DNA of 64,000 bases from Perca fluviatilis (lineage: Eukaryota; Chordata; Actinopteri; Perciformes; Percidae): NCBI RefSeq assembly GCF_010015445.1, contig NC_053118.1:5907781-5971780 (forward strand), read 5' to 3'. Positions 21,149 through 31,974 of this stretch are shown here, one piece after another. The notes beneath the pieces are model-generated. The model searched no databases. It saw only the letters and a list, made by a program, of their open reading frames with translations, and was not told where the DNA came from. The position numbers and the translations under genes were made by a program. Position 1 is the first letter of the stretch. Each line of letters opens with the position of its first letter.

Positions 21149-24100
21149 GTGAAACGAGAGCTTTCTAGCGGGCTGGACAACAAGTTTGAGCTGATTGGAG
21201 TTACTGCCTCTACGTTACAGCTAAGAGAGAAGGCTACAACTAAGGCAACACTAACACAGACAACCTCATCCACTGCCACGACATGGAAGAAAATCCGGCA
21301 AACACGTTAGAGACCAGGTCTGCCGCCTCATGCTCTGGGAAAAGCTCAAGCACTTCATCTACAAGTAAAGCAGCAACCATTGCACGTGCTAAGGCAGAAG
21401 CAGCAAAAGCACGAGTTGCATTTGCTGAAAAAGAAATGCAAATGAAGATAGAGAGGGCACGCTTAGATGCATCACTAGACATATTGAAAATGGAGAAAGA
21501 AGCAGCAGCTGCCATTGCTGAGGCAGAGGTCCTTGAAGCAGCTGCAGACACCAATGGGGAAAAACGTAGCTGCAAAATAGACCTCCCACTCAAGCCTAAA
21601 GACCCTGAAGAGCGTACTTCTGAATATGTGCTTCAACATTCCGTATCACACAAAAGCCTTCAGTCAATGCCGGGAATGGAACCCATTAATGAGTATGAGC
21701 TAGGATATGTAACTTCTATGCCGCAGCAAGATAGAATTGTTCCAGCTCCACACATTAACCAAGTGAAGGACGACAACACCCTTCTTCCATCCATCCATCC
21801 ATCAATCTTCGTCCGCTTATCCGGTGTCGGGTCGCGGGGGGAGCAGCTCCAGCAGGGGACCCCAAACTTCCCTTTCCCGAGCAACATTAACCAGCTCCGA
21901 CTGGGGGATCCCGAGGCGTTCCCAGGCCAGGTTGGAGATATAATCCCTCCACCTAGTCCTGGGTCTTCCCCGAGGCCTCCTCCCAGCTGGACGTGCCTGG
22001 AACACCTCCCTAGGGAGGCGCCCAGGGGGCATCCTCACCAGATGCCCGAACCACCTCAACTGGCTCCTTTCGACGTAGGGAGCAGCGGCTTCATCCGAGC
22101 TCCTCACGGATGACTGAGCTTCTCACCCTATCTCTAAGGGAGACGCCAGCCACCCTCCTGAGGAAACCCATTTCGGCCGCTTGCACCCTGGATCTCGTTC
22201 TTTCGGTCATGACCCAGCCTTCATGACCATAGGTGAGGGTAGGAACGAAAACTGACCGGTAGATCGAGAGCTTTGCCTTCTGGCTCAGCTCTCTTTTCGT
22301 CACAACGGTGCGATAGATGGAATGTAATACCGCACCCGCTGCGCCGATTCTCCGACCAATCTCCCGCTCCATTGTCCCCTCACTCGCGAACAAAACCCCA
22401 AGGTACTTGAACTCCTTCACTTGGGGTAAGGACTCATTCCCTACCTGGAGAAGGCATTCCATCGGTTTCCTGCTGAGAACCATGGCCTCCGATTTAGAGG
22501 TGCTGATCCTCATCCCAACCGCTTCACACTCGGCTGCGAACCGATCCAGTGAGTGCTGAAGGTCGCAGGCCGATGATGCCATCAGGACCACATCATCTGC
22601 AAAAAGCAGCGATGAGATCCCCAGCCCACCGAACTGCAACCCCTCCCCACCCCGACTACGCCTCGATATCCTGTCCATAAATATTACAAACAGGATTGGT
22701 GACAAAGCGCAGCCCTCCTTCCAAGTAATGTTCATACACAACAGGCAGTGAAGGTTGAACCTAAAACAGACCAGACCTATACTGCTAAAGGGAGGGAGAG
22801 CGATGGTTGGATCAGGAGAGGAGGAATAAATGACCGCAACCATCCACCAGCTCCCCACCACAGCACTCCATTAGCAGGTAACCCACATGACAGTCAAGGC
22901 ATGACAAACTTTGTGAGGTTCTTTGCTCGCCGTGAACTTGTCAGCACTGGACTACTACAGTTTGATGATCGCCCTGAAAGCTTCAGAGCCTGGCGAGCTT
23001 CATTCCTCAATGCAGTCAGAGGCCTAGACCTATCAGCTGGGGAGGAGATGGACCTCTTAGTCAAATGGCTAGGAAATGAGTCTGCTGGACATGCAAGGCG
23101 GATCAGGGCGGTTAATGTAAACCAACCTGAAAGAGGTCTTACAATGGTGTGGGAAAGACTGGAGCAGTGTTATGGATTGCCAGAGGCCGTAGAGAGTGCA
23201 CTCTTCAAGAGACTTGATGCCTTCCCCACGATATATAATAAAGATCCTCAGAAATTGAGAGAGCTGGGGGATCTGTTGATGGAGGTTCTTTCCGCCAAGG
23301 CTGAGGGAGATCTGCCGGGCCTAGCCTTCCTGGATACCTCACGTGGCGTCAACCCCATTGCAAAAAAGTTACCCTATAACCTGCAAGAGAAATGGATAAA
23401 TGAAGGCACACGGTACAAACAACAAAACAGAGTACCGTTTCCACCATTTCCCTTTTTCGTGGACTTTGTCTGCCATCAAGCAACCACTAGGAATGACCCT
23501 AGCTTCGACCTCACCATGTTCAACACGGCCCTGTCCAAATCAGACAAGCCTGCCCCCAAACAAAGCAACCAGAGAGCACCTATTTCAGTCCATAAAACTG
23601 AAGTGTCTTATCCCTCTAATGCCGAGAGGACCGAAAAGAAGACTGAGGAGCCTGACAGGCAGTGCCCCATACATAGGAAGCCTCACCCTCTGCAAAGATG
23701 TCGCAGTTTTAGAGGGAAATCTCTTGAAGACCGAAAAGCCTTTCTTAAAGACAACAGGATATGTTTCAGATGTTGCGCATCAACATCGCATCTTGCCAGG
23801 AACTGCAAGGTCAGTGTGAAATGCTCAGAGTGTGAGAGTGAAGGTCACAACACAGCTTTACATCCTGGACCTCCGCACTGGATCGTTAAGACCACAGACC
23901 CTGCCATAGAGCATGGCGGGGAGGAACAAAGTGTTCCCGCTGATGTTGCAGCCCTGTGTACGAGCGTCTGTGGTGGAGACCTAAGTGGCAGGTCTTGCTC
24001 CAAGATCTGTCTAGTTAGAGTCTTTAAGTCGAGTCATCCAGACAGAGCAGTAAGCCTATACGCTATCCTCGATGACCAAAGTAACAGGTCATTGGCTCGG

Positions 24101-24550
24101 CCAGAGTTCTTTGATCTTTTCAAGGAAGAAGGGCCCAGGTCACCTTACTCCCTGAAGACATGTGCAGGAGTGACAGAGACAGCTGGAAGACGGGCGAGTG
24201 ATTACCAAATCAAATCTCTGGATGGTCAGGTGTGTCTACCTCTCCCTACACTGATCGAATGTAATCAGATCCCTAACAATAGATCAGAAATCCCCACCCC
24301 AGATGCTGCACTTCACCATGCTCACCTTACATCTGTAGCTCTTCAGATTCCTGAAATCGACCACAAAGCCCCAATCTTGCTTCTCCTAGGAAGGGACATC
24401 ATAAGAGTGCACAAGGTTAGGGAACAGATCAATGGGCCCCACGATGCCCCCTATGCTCAGAGGCTCGACTTAGGGTGGGTCATCGTTGGAGATGTCTGTT
24501 TGGGAAATGTTCATAAACCATCCACCGTGAACTCTTTACAAGCACGCTAG
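21052..24550 (+). pseudogene. BEL/Pao gag and protease region, split by Rex3
   Basis: The region starts with an ATG at 21052, is interrupted by Rex3 (21786-22720), and continues to 24550. In order it shows an alanine/lysine-rich coiled coil (KAEAAKARVAFAEKEMQ, 21380-21540); a DUF1759-type gag core from about 22940 (LQFDDRPESFRAWRASF, then LVKWLGNESAGHARR); a zinc knuckle CFRCCASTSHLARNC (about 23762-23806) followed by CSECESEGHNTALH; and a DUF1758-type aspartic protease region with AILDDQSNRSL (about 24062). Stops and frame changes occur near 21165 and 24530. Retrotransposon Gag packages element RNA; this copy is broken. Confidence 0.85.
21786..22720 (-). pseudogene. Rex3 (RTE) retrotransposon, 5'-truncated, RT C-terminal part
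   Basis: Read on the minus strand it starts in the reverse transcriptase at GCALSPILFVIFMDRI and passes the catalytic LLFADDVVLMAS motif (about 22585-22610). It then continues with FKYLGVLFASEG, SIYRSVFVPTLTYGHE and FLRRVAGVSLRDRVRSS, then after a frame break near 22100 QLRWFGHLVRMPPGR and RPRGRPRTRWRDYI, to a stop near 21815. A GATG tandem tail follows (21788-21806), the hallmark of Rex3. The flanks CCCTTCTTCC and CCCTCCTTCC may be the target duplication. It inserted into the BEL/Pao gag and reads antisense to it. Confidence 0.9.
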
Positions 24551-24552
24551 AG

Positions 24553-25910
24553 AATGGTCGCCCATCTCTCTTTCAACCTTGTCCCAACCGGCTCCTCATC
24601 AAAGAAAGATACAGCGACTCTCTGTCAAAAGACCTCATCACGGGATACCTCAGAGATGATACCGACTGTGACAAAGAGGAGAATCACCTTGGGTGTACGG
24701 TATTCCAAAGGACGAAAGACGATAATAAAACGTCTCTCTCGATTGAAGACAAGGCCTTCCTAAAGATAATGGAACAAGGACTTCAAAAGGATGATGCTAA
24801 CAACTGGGTAGCGCCTCTCCCCTTCAAGTCACAGAGACGCTGCCTTCCCAACAATCGAGCACAGGCACTGAAACGGCTCTCTGCACTCAGGCGCAACTTC
24901 GACAGGAAACCGGAAATGAGAGACCATTTCCTTTCATTCATGGAAAAAATATTCCAAAATGACCATGCAGAGATTGCTCCTCCTCTGAGGGAAGAAGAGG
25001 AACGTTGGTACCTCCCAACCTTTGGCGTTTACCACCCAAAGAAACCAGGTCAGATTCGGGTGGTATTCGATTCCAGTGCACAATATGAAGGGGTTTCGCT
25101 GAATGATGTACTTTTAACAGGTCCAGATCTTAACAACACCCTTCTCGGAGTCCTGATTCGTTTCAGAAAAGAGTCCATCGCGGTTACAGCGGATATACAG
25201 CAAATGTTTCACTCTTTTCTGGTCAAAGAGGAGGACAGGGACTTCTTGAGATTCCTTTGGTTTAAGGATAACGACCTTCACAAGGACATCATCGAATACC
25301 GCATGAAAGTGCACGTTTTTGGCAACAGCCCCTCTCCAGCTGTTGCTATCTACGGCCTTAAACGTACAGCGCAGGATGGCGAGACTGACTTCGGGTTGGA
25401 TGTCAAGCAGTTCATATATCGGGATTTCTATGTGGACGATGGCTTGAAGTCACTGCCCTCTGAAGAAGCTGCCATCAGCTTGCTCAAAAGAACACAAGAC
25501 GCACTTGCCTGCTCGAACCTCAGGTTGCATAAGATCGCATCAAATAGCAGTGAGGTAATGAGAGCCTTTCCCTCCCAAGACTATGCAAACAACTTGAAGA
25601 ATCTGGAGCTTGGTACAGACACGTTGCCAACGCAACGTAGCCTTGGAATCATTTGGGAGCTTGAGACGGATACGTTTACATTCCAGGTTGTAGACGAAGA
25701 TAAGCCATACACTCGTCGAGGTGTCCTGTCTACAGTTAACAGTCTATACGACCCACTGGGATTCGTTGCTCCAGTTACCATCCAAGGCAAAGCTATCCTT
25801 CGTGAGCTCACCATGGAAGTGGGTGACTGGGACTCCCCATTACCTTCTGATAAAGGCAAGCTGTGGATAGCATGGAGAGACTCCCTGAAAGATCTGGAAA
25901 GTCTCCATGT
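24553..25910 (+). pseudogene. BEL/Pao reverse transcriptase, 3'-truncated
   Basis: One open frame from 24553 to the break at 25910 (first ATG in it at 24769) encodes a BEL/Pao RT: NGRPSLFQPCPN, then WYLPTFGVYHPKKPGQIRVV, FDSSAQYEGVSLNDVLLTGP, VTADIQQMFHSF (first catalytic aspartate) and FYVDDGLKS (YVDD at about 25428-25440). The DPLGFVAPVTIQGK block that follows the RT in this family is also present. Just beyond WIAWRDSLKDLESLHV the coding sequence stops abruptly at the second 241-bp repeat, so RNase H and integrase are missing. A frameshift near 24530 separates it from gag/protease. Confidence 0.9.
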
Positions 25911-26151
25911 GCTACTGTGTGTACTACCGCATTGCAGTAGCGTGTAGTTATATTGTTTTTACAACCGTCATTGTATAATGTTTGCGACTCCTCAATATGT
26001 AAGTAACAGGTAATTTTGTTTCATTTCCCAGTTTCACCCTTTCTAATCAAATAAATGGAGTTAAGACGATCCCAGTCTCCAGTGTTTGATGGTGGAAGGT
26101 GTTTAGCTGCTGGTCAGATTGCACAGGGTTACGTGCATGCAGGACAAGACA
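25911..26151 (+). repeat. Second copy of the 241-bp identical direct repeat
   Basis: It is identical by eye to 20908-21148 and follows the truncated RT directly. It ends GGACAAGACA, after which the sequence (ATCCTATTTAAG) no longer matches the gag. No polypurine tract precedes it, and the flanks give no 5-bp target duplication. It looks like the product of recombination or template switching, not a normal 3' LTR. Confidence 0.85.
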
Positions 26152-26509
26152 ATCCTATTTAAGTGAATATTCTTACATTTTCATGCAATTGAACTATAGA
26201 CATTTAGGTTGGTTTGGTCAGAAATTCTACTAGCTTGGCCTTTTACTTGAAGTGTGGTTAATGTTTCAAAAGTCATACATTACTTTTAACTAATCATTTA
26301 AACTGTTAGCTACGTCAGTAGGCCACTTTTAGCTTTTTATTTCTACCATTGATTACTTCGCTATATGTTTAAACATATGTGTTGAGCTGTTTCAGTTGAT
26401 ATATTGTTTTAAATCAATCATAATTAAATTATTTTGATTAGTTAAGCTGCTCCACAATCTTTCCAAGTACCCACTAGCTACAGCAGAGATACCCCTTGCT
26501 GGGGAATCA

Positions 26510-26932
26510 CTGCAGGTGTTGTGTCAAAGACTGTTTCCCTGTAGATATGTCTTTCCTGCTACTTGCGATCTAATTGGAGGTGAATAGCCAATCAGAATTG
26601 ACCTTTTGATTCTGCGATTGGTTGGTTTTGTGGCACACTTGTAACACTGTGAAAATCTGAGCAAGCGTGTCTAGAGTTGAGCGCGCAGAGAGAAGAGGTT
26701 GAGAGCGAGGGAGACAGGACCGGAGCGCAGCAGCTTTTACCTGCGAGCAGAGAAAGACATGCAAATACATTTATTGTGCCCGAAATAGGTTTTTGTTTAC
26801 TCAAACTAAATTATTTTTTGCGAGTGTTAATTTCTGTTCAAAATGTAATGTAATGTGCTTGCAAAATATAGTTCTCTGCGCTCAAAACATACAATTACTC
26901 GCTCAGGAATGTGACACATATATAACGCCATA
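26510..26932 (-). repeat. Right long TIR
   Basis: This is the reverse-oriented partner of 19018-19443. Its outermost part (26570-26932) is most similar, with only scattered differences and an in-phase restriction of indels. Confidence 0.85.
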
Positions 26933-27605
26933 TGAATTAGCGTGGAATGTCGAATGGTCGGCATTTAACAGTCACAAGCTCCACCAGCAGTTAGCAGTAG
27001 CTAGTTCGATTTTATTTCTACACCAGTCCACCTCCACGGGCCGGCGAGAGCAGCCTGGTAGCTGGATAGTCCCGGTTCCGGTACACTGTTGTTCAGGCAT
27101 GTTTCCACAACAAAAACACAGCAGTCACTGAACTCACGTTGGGAGTTTCGTTGAAGGAGGATGTAGTCCAGCTTGTTGTTTAATGAGCAGACACTTGCAA
27201 GCAGGATGGCTGGGACAGGTGGACAGCTAGCGTTAGCTTTCCACCTAGCCGATGAGGATGTCCCCTAGCCGGCTAGCGGCATTGAGCGACACCGCTGGTC
27301 TCCGTGAAGGCGAAGCTCACGTAGTGTGCCGAGTATTCCGTCTGTAATAACGTTTCCTCCATATTCTCCGATCTGTACCGATGTATCCCGGTGGTACACA
27401 CGTCCGGTAGTTTGAATGCAGATAATTGTTGTAAATGTTTTCTGCTGAAAACCGAGAGCCTGTTTGCGAAGATTCAAGATGGCTGACAGTCGTTTTCATT
27501 CGGAATACCTCGGCCAGACTCGGCAGTCCAACCCCCTGTGGGCGTGTTGAAAACATACGGAAGTAGATCCTACTACTGGCTGTAGTCCTTTGCCTCTGGC
27601 CCAAA

Positions 27606-27657
27606 AATCTTCCAATGATGCAAAAATCGTCATTTTACGTCATCGGAAGATTTTTTC
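27606..27657. repeat. Hairpin
   Basis: AAAAATCTTCCAATGATG pairs with CATCGGAAGATTTTT around a short loop. It lies in the right half of the TTAA element at 18150-27780. Confidence 0.7.
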
Positions 27658-27910
27658 CAGGCCCCAAATGCAGAAATCTCTCGTCTCAGGGGGACATGAG
27701 GGAGGGAGGCATGGTCATTCAGAAATACTATCGGGTTTCTACTGATACAAAGCTGAATGCTAAATCGGTGAAGTATCCCTTTAAGGTTAGGATAGCCGAT
27801 TGGTCATGGGATAGGACCTGTACAAACGGGTTTACGTTACCTTTCATAAGTTTGGACGCCTGGCCAATGAATGCTATTCAAGGGCGGGTCTTGGCGTTAC
27901 CATAGTGGGA

Positions 27911-28733
27911 TATCCAATCCCTCCAGAAAAACGTGATTATGCGATCGCATAATTCAATGCATAATCAGCCAAAGTCCGCATAATCATGCAGGGGCCGCAT
28001 TTTTTCAAATATGCCGCACTTTCGCCGCATAAATTTCCGATTTCCGCGCAAAATATGCAGCGCTTGCATGATTTCATAATCCCCACATTTTCGTTGCAAA
28101 AAAGTCACATATATCTTAGCAGAAAGTTGAAAAAATGTTGTGTTTACTTCACACAAGAGCAGCCATTTTCCCCTGTTGCCATGGGAACGTCATGAAGTGA
28201 CTTAATTACGCGACGTGAACATCATCGTAAAGCAGGTGTTGGAGGATGAATTTGACATGTACTTTGAGTCTCTTAAGTTGGTATCCAATAAGAAAGCTAT
28301 CTTAATATCTGATGTCTACTCAAATTTCTTTGTTTAAGTGCTCCTGCTGTCTATACGATTGTCCGTCTCTTTTGTATCTTTTATTTCCCTCTGTTTAGAC
28401 TATTACTTTTATTTTTACTTTAATATTATATTATTTGTATATATTGTTGTATCTTATTTGTTTATTTATTACAAGACTGAATATCTGTAAACTACTTTTG
28501 GAAATTAAGTTTTTAAAAAAGCAGGGTGTTGGGGGAATCACTTTTTCTTCTCTTTTTCATAATTTTTTGCAAGTTCCCGCATTTTTTGCAAGTTCCCGCA
28601 ATTTCATCGCATAAAATTGCATAAATATACTGCATATTCCATCACATTTTTTAAGAAAACGTGTCGCATAATCAAGGATTTTTGCCCACAACAATCACAA
28701 AAAAACTCTGCATTTTTCAGGAAGGACTGGATA
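27911..28733. mobile_element. TIR element, superfamily undetermined
   Basis: The termini TATCCAATCCCTCCAGAAAA and TTTTTCAGGAAGGACTGGATA are inverted partners with a few mismatches (the last is given without its inner bases). The subterminal regions are rich in GCATAAT / ATTATGC words on both sides. It splits the right arm of the outer element at 17978-28834: GGACGTCGG resumes at about 28743. No clear TSD was found and no protein is encoded. Confidence 0.65.
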
Positions 28734-28842
28734 TCGCTGGTGGACGTCGGACTAGTGGGCTGTAGGACCAAAGGGAATTTTTCGGGTTATTGAGAGGTCG
28801 GAACAATGGAGCGTCTGAGAAATGACATGGCACCCTGCCCAC

Positions 28843-30170
28843 GGTAGTCCTTTGAGATAATTTACTGAAAGTGTCCCCGCCCACTGATGGGCAAGATAGT
28901 CACTGAGCTAGCACTAGTGCTAGCAAGGTAAGCGACACTGTCCTTACTACCAGCCTTATCTTAAAAAAATGCAGTTGGTTGTGCAAACCATTATTACTCT
29001 ATAATATTAAAGATCACCATTAGCTGTGGGCTCAACTTAGTATTTTTAAAAGCAGTTTTACATCATACACAAGGTCGACATATTTATTTTTTATTATTAT
29101 TTATGTTTCTGAACTTCCAGTTTACCACCTTGCGCAGCAGCTGGATTGTCGAGATGTCACGAGATCACGCGAAAATCCATCTTGTCAGAGTCATGGCTGT
29201 ATTATATTAACGGTCGGGCTTCAAGTAATGCTACTGGCAGCTATGAGCGTGGTTTAGACCTGTGTGTGTGTGACGGCCGCGACTGTTCATTGAAAAACAA
29301 CAAAGGCAGACATGATAGACAGACGGTTCATCTAATCCCCTGCCAGGTATTTATTGAAAGTGACTGTCCTTTTCAGTTTACAGTGACGGCTTCTTAGATG
29401 TTTCTGAATAACAATTCATCTGGCCTGCAGGTTAGCTTACAGCCACAGCTTACAAATCTTTCACATCATCTTCAGCCTTCCTCAGCAGATGGTTGCTAAT
29501 TAATCCTTGAGAAGTTTGTTATCATGTGACTTGAAGATGTGACCACATTTCTTTTCATATCTGCTGAATAATAGATATATGTTTGCATAAAAATAAAGGG
29601 TGTAATGCAATGTGGATTGATCAATGTTAATTAATTATGAAAGATGTGGTCACTGAATGCATTTTGTGCAGCTAGTCCTCCAAACCATACAATATAATAA
29701 TTTCCAATGACTTACTCACTGCTGTATTACTCCCAAAATAAATGAGTTTGGCTAAACTAGGTAAAGAGGTTGACTTAGTGAGATAAGTGTTTTAAATTCT
29801 TGAAACTGATGACTGCAGCTTCCACAGAGCTACTCCCATGCTGCTCGCTGCTCTTTGTGAAAACTTGAAGCCTGAAGCTCTCTGTAGGCACATATCAATT
29901 GCACTTAATCAAGACATTGTTCCTGGAGACTGCTAACCCTCTGTGCCAAACAAACAGTTCTCTGGATAGTTTGAGGGCACTGACTTTTTTTTCTTTTCCT
30001 CTTTTGTATGTTGTGTCTTCAGTCTCCACCATGCTGATTGCAGCCTCCCGTAGACTCACAGAAAAGCTTGGAGTGTTTGATTGAATTTAGAGAGCAATTT
30101 GTTCGGCAAGGAGAGACACAGTATAATCCAGTCCCTGCAGACCGCCTGAGTAACTGTTTGTTTTCTATTA
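28843..30170. other. No gene recognised
   Basis: The sequence is non-repetitive by eye with moderate GC content. The reading frame at 29146-29397 has no family resemblance that I can name. A palindromic AGCTAGCACTAGTGCTAGC word at about 28908-28926 is the only structure noted. Confidence 0.4.
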
Positions 30171-30173
30171 ATT

Positions 30174-30176
<3 letters not shown>

Positions 30177-30224
<48 letters not shown>
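30177..30224. repeat. (GT)n microsatellite
   Basis: This is a pure GT run of about 48 bases. The CVCV-type frames over it are artefacts of the repeat. Confidence 0.97.
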
Positions 30225-30227
<3 letters not shown>

Positions 30228-30282
30228 ACGTCTGGTTTCCTCATTTGCATGTGTGTGTTTGCTTTGGGGTACTCATTTACAA

Positions 30283-30283
<1 letters not shown>

Positions 30284-30355
<72 letters not shown>

Positions 30356-30356
30356 T
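30284..30356. repeat. (TG)n microsatellite
   Basis: This is a TG run of about 70 bases ending GCGCGTG, separated from the preceding microsatellite by about 60 bases. Confidence 0.97.
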
Positions 30357-30920
30357 GCTGATCTTTATGAATGCACATACATTTGACAGTGTTGATATTC
30401 TAATCCACTCTACTCCACTTCACATCCCAACCAATCAGGTTAGATTATTATTTTTTTCTTTAATTTGGAATTTACCATCTGAGTGTTGTCTGTCGCAGAT
30501 GGGCTGGCTGCCCTCATAGTCTGCACTTCATTAATGCTCTTGAGGCACATGACCAGTGAAAACGTGGGATGTATTTTAAACAGAACAATCTACAGTATGT
30601 TGCCGTTACTGCATCATGTTACTGCATCATATGCATTGGACTCATATTGAATACCTGGGATTAAAACGTATTTTACTCATTTAAAAACATCACAGTGTGC
30701 AGTTCATCTTTTTTGTGTCTTATTTTTCAGCCTATGTTGTGATCGGAATGTGGAACAAGTGTTCTAAAAAATCTCTGACCTTTATTTAACAAGTGAAAGT
30801 CAACTGCAACAGAGCTCCAGAACTTTTTCTCAGCAAAATGTTTGCCCTTTAATACACACAACAGCTGACATATAGACAGGCAGGTGGTGCAGCTGAACTG
30901 GAGCTAGTGGTCTGACAGGG
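30357..30920. other. No recognised feature
   Basis: AT-rich sequence without coding signal or repeat structure. Confidence 0.4.
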
Positions 30921-30923
30921 CCT

Positions 30924-31109
30924 AGTCTCGCATTTCCAGACCTTCCTCCACAACGCTGCGGAGGAGGGTCTGGCGAGTCCACACAGCATTCTGGGATGGG
31001 AGAAAAACATGCTCTCTGCAAAATTGCCTCTGGAAGGAACTTCTTTTGGTGGAACATCTGTACTTTCAAAAGTTGTTTTAGCCGTGCAACAGAAAACTCA
31101 GATTGGAAA
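30924..31109 (+). repeat. Copy of the GTCTCG-type interspersed repeat
   Basis: It runs from CTAGTCTCGCATTTCCAGAC through GGAGGAGGGTCTGGCGAGTC to CAACAGAAAACTCAGATTGG, and its end abuts a LINE tail. It is missing the internal GGTTTATTGGCATTTC block present in the copy at 17705, so it is an internally deleted variant. Confidence 0.65.
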
Positions 31110-31930
31110 CAGAATCAGAATCAGAAAGGGCTTTATTGCCAAGTACGTTTTTTTACACATACAAGGAATTTGTCTTGGTGTTGTTGGTGCATGTCACATT
31201 CTCTAGTAGAGGTCGACCGATTCATTGGTTTTGCCGATTAATCGGCACCGATAGTTGATTGGTGGAACTATCGTTATCGGCAAAAATCCATACCGATAGT
31301 TTTTCCTGGTTGCGTCCGTTGCTGGAGCGGCTGAGAAGCGCGCGCTGTCATTCATTACACAGTATGCGAGAGCTGAGAAGGGTCTGCTGGCATCATGCAT
31401 TACAATAGCGGCCTCTAGAGGCAAAATAAAAACTATCACTGATGCCTCGTGTTGTTTATTTTCGACACGTGTTACTGCCCGCTGTGTTGGGGACCAAGAA
31501 GCTGGTTAAACAGTGATTTGGCTCAGATTGAGTTGACTGCAGAGACAAAGGGATCTTGGCCTACATGTGAATCCCAAAGCCAGTGTCACCAAACTCCTAC
31601 AGGCTGCTACTTGGAAGCAGAGTCCCTAAGGTGGAGATTGGGCATTCAACACGAGGACGGCAAGGCAGACTGGTGGTGAGACAAAGAACTGCTTCACACC
31701 TGTGAGAAGGTTGCGCTTTCCAATTGGCTGTCGGGTCTTTGAATGCACCACCCCGCCACTAGGAGGCGGAGGTAGGATAAAAGCTGTCGGCACTGTGTGT
31801 TTCTTCGCTCTTTCCACGGTGACCCAGGTCACTACAGGAAGAACTCTAGTCCGGACTAGCTAGCCAGCATCACCTCGCTGGTCGAGTTGAGCTGGGACAA
31901 ATTTATATCTATATACAAATGATATACAAA

Positions 31931-31974
31931 GGGGATCCGAGGAAATACTGCCCGGGTATTTCCTCGGATCTGCA
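31931..31974. repeat. Hairpin in the possible LTR
   Basis: GATCCGAGGAAATAC pairs perfectly with GTATTTCCTCGGATC around TGCCCGG, a 15-bp stem. Confidence 0.9.

Larger units (their letters stand above)
19018..26932. mobile_element. Long-TIR element of unknown class, 7.9 kb, TSD TGAATT
   Basis: The ends are inverted repeats of about 420 bp (19018-19443 and 26510-26932) starting TATGGCGTTATATATGTG. The 6-bp repeat TGAATT flanks them (19012-19017 and 26933-26938). The undisturbed tandem copy of the host element contains one TGAATT at the matching place, which proves the boundary. The interior contains a foldback (19505-20350), a BEL/Pao body (20908-26151) with Rex3 inside, and AT-rich sequence; no transposase of its own was recognised. 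Long TIRs with 6-bp TSDs are known from Maverick/Polinton, but none of their genes is seen and the ends are not the usual AG...CT. The class is left open. Confidence 0.75.
18541..27205 (+). repeat. Tandem duplication of about 400 bp, second copy split
   Basis: The first copy is 18541-18942. The second starts at 18943 (both copies share GTAAAGTTCAGCTAACGCAT), is broken after 19017 by the 7.9-kb element, and resumes at 26933 to end near 27205 (both copies share GCATGTTTCCACAACAAAAA and ACACTTGCAAGCAGGAT). The first copy preserves the uninterrupted target site TGAATT at 18618-18623. Confidence 0.85.
18150..27780. mobile_element. TTAA-flanked element holding the deeper insertions
   Basis: TTAA lies at 18146-18149 and 27781-27784. 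The TIRs are AGGAATATTTTACCG at the left and CGGTGAAGTATCCCT at the right. Its own sequence is 18150-19017 and 26933-27780 (about 1.7 kb), non-coding, with a 400-bp tandem duplication and a hairpin at 27606-27657. I recognise both ends from common teleost TTAA-type repeats. It lies in the outer element at 17978-28834 and carries the 7.9-kb long-TIR element. Confidence 0.75.
17978..28834. mobile_element. Outer TIR element of the nested block, TSD CTGCCCAC
   Basis: CTGCCCAC occurs at 17970-17977 and 28835-28842, an 8-bp direct repeat. Inside it the two ends are inverted: GACGCTCCATTGTTCCGACC with ATTCCCTTTG at the left, and CAAAGGGAAT with GGTCGGAACAATGGAGCGTC at the right. The first dozen bases of the termini are diverged. 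Only about 400 bp (17978-18145, 27785-27910 and 28734-28834) are its own sequence; the rest is inserted. The 8-bp TSD suggests a hAT-like MITE. It was the first element of this nest to land. Confidence 0.7.

Noticed and set aside
21283..22113. 276-codon open frame joining BEL gag to downstream sequence
   Set aside because: The second half is the antisense strand of the Rex3 insertion; the frame is open by chance and is not one protein.
20908..26151. Calling the 241-bp repeats LTRs
   Set aside because: They include gag codons, lack an adjacent polypurine tract and have no matching target duplication. They are kept as a direct repeat of unknown origin.
19018..26932. Assigning the long-TIR element to Maverick/Polinton
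   Set aside because: Only the TSD length and long TIRs agree; no polymerase, integrase, ATPase, protease or capsid gene is visible and the termini differ.
27911..28733. TA target duplication for the TATCCA...TGGATA element
   Set aside because: TA is part of the inverted terminus, so it cannot be told apart from the TIR; comparison with the other arm of the outer element does not settle the empty site.
30177..30386. Cysteine-valine repeat proteins over the GT runs
   Set aside because: All three frames of a dinucleotide repeat are open; there is no start context or unique sequence. The same holds for 32689-32979, 50792-51113 and 53094-53792.
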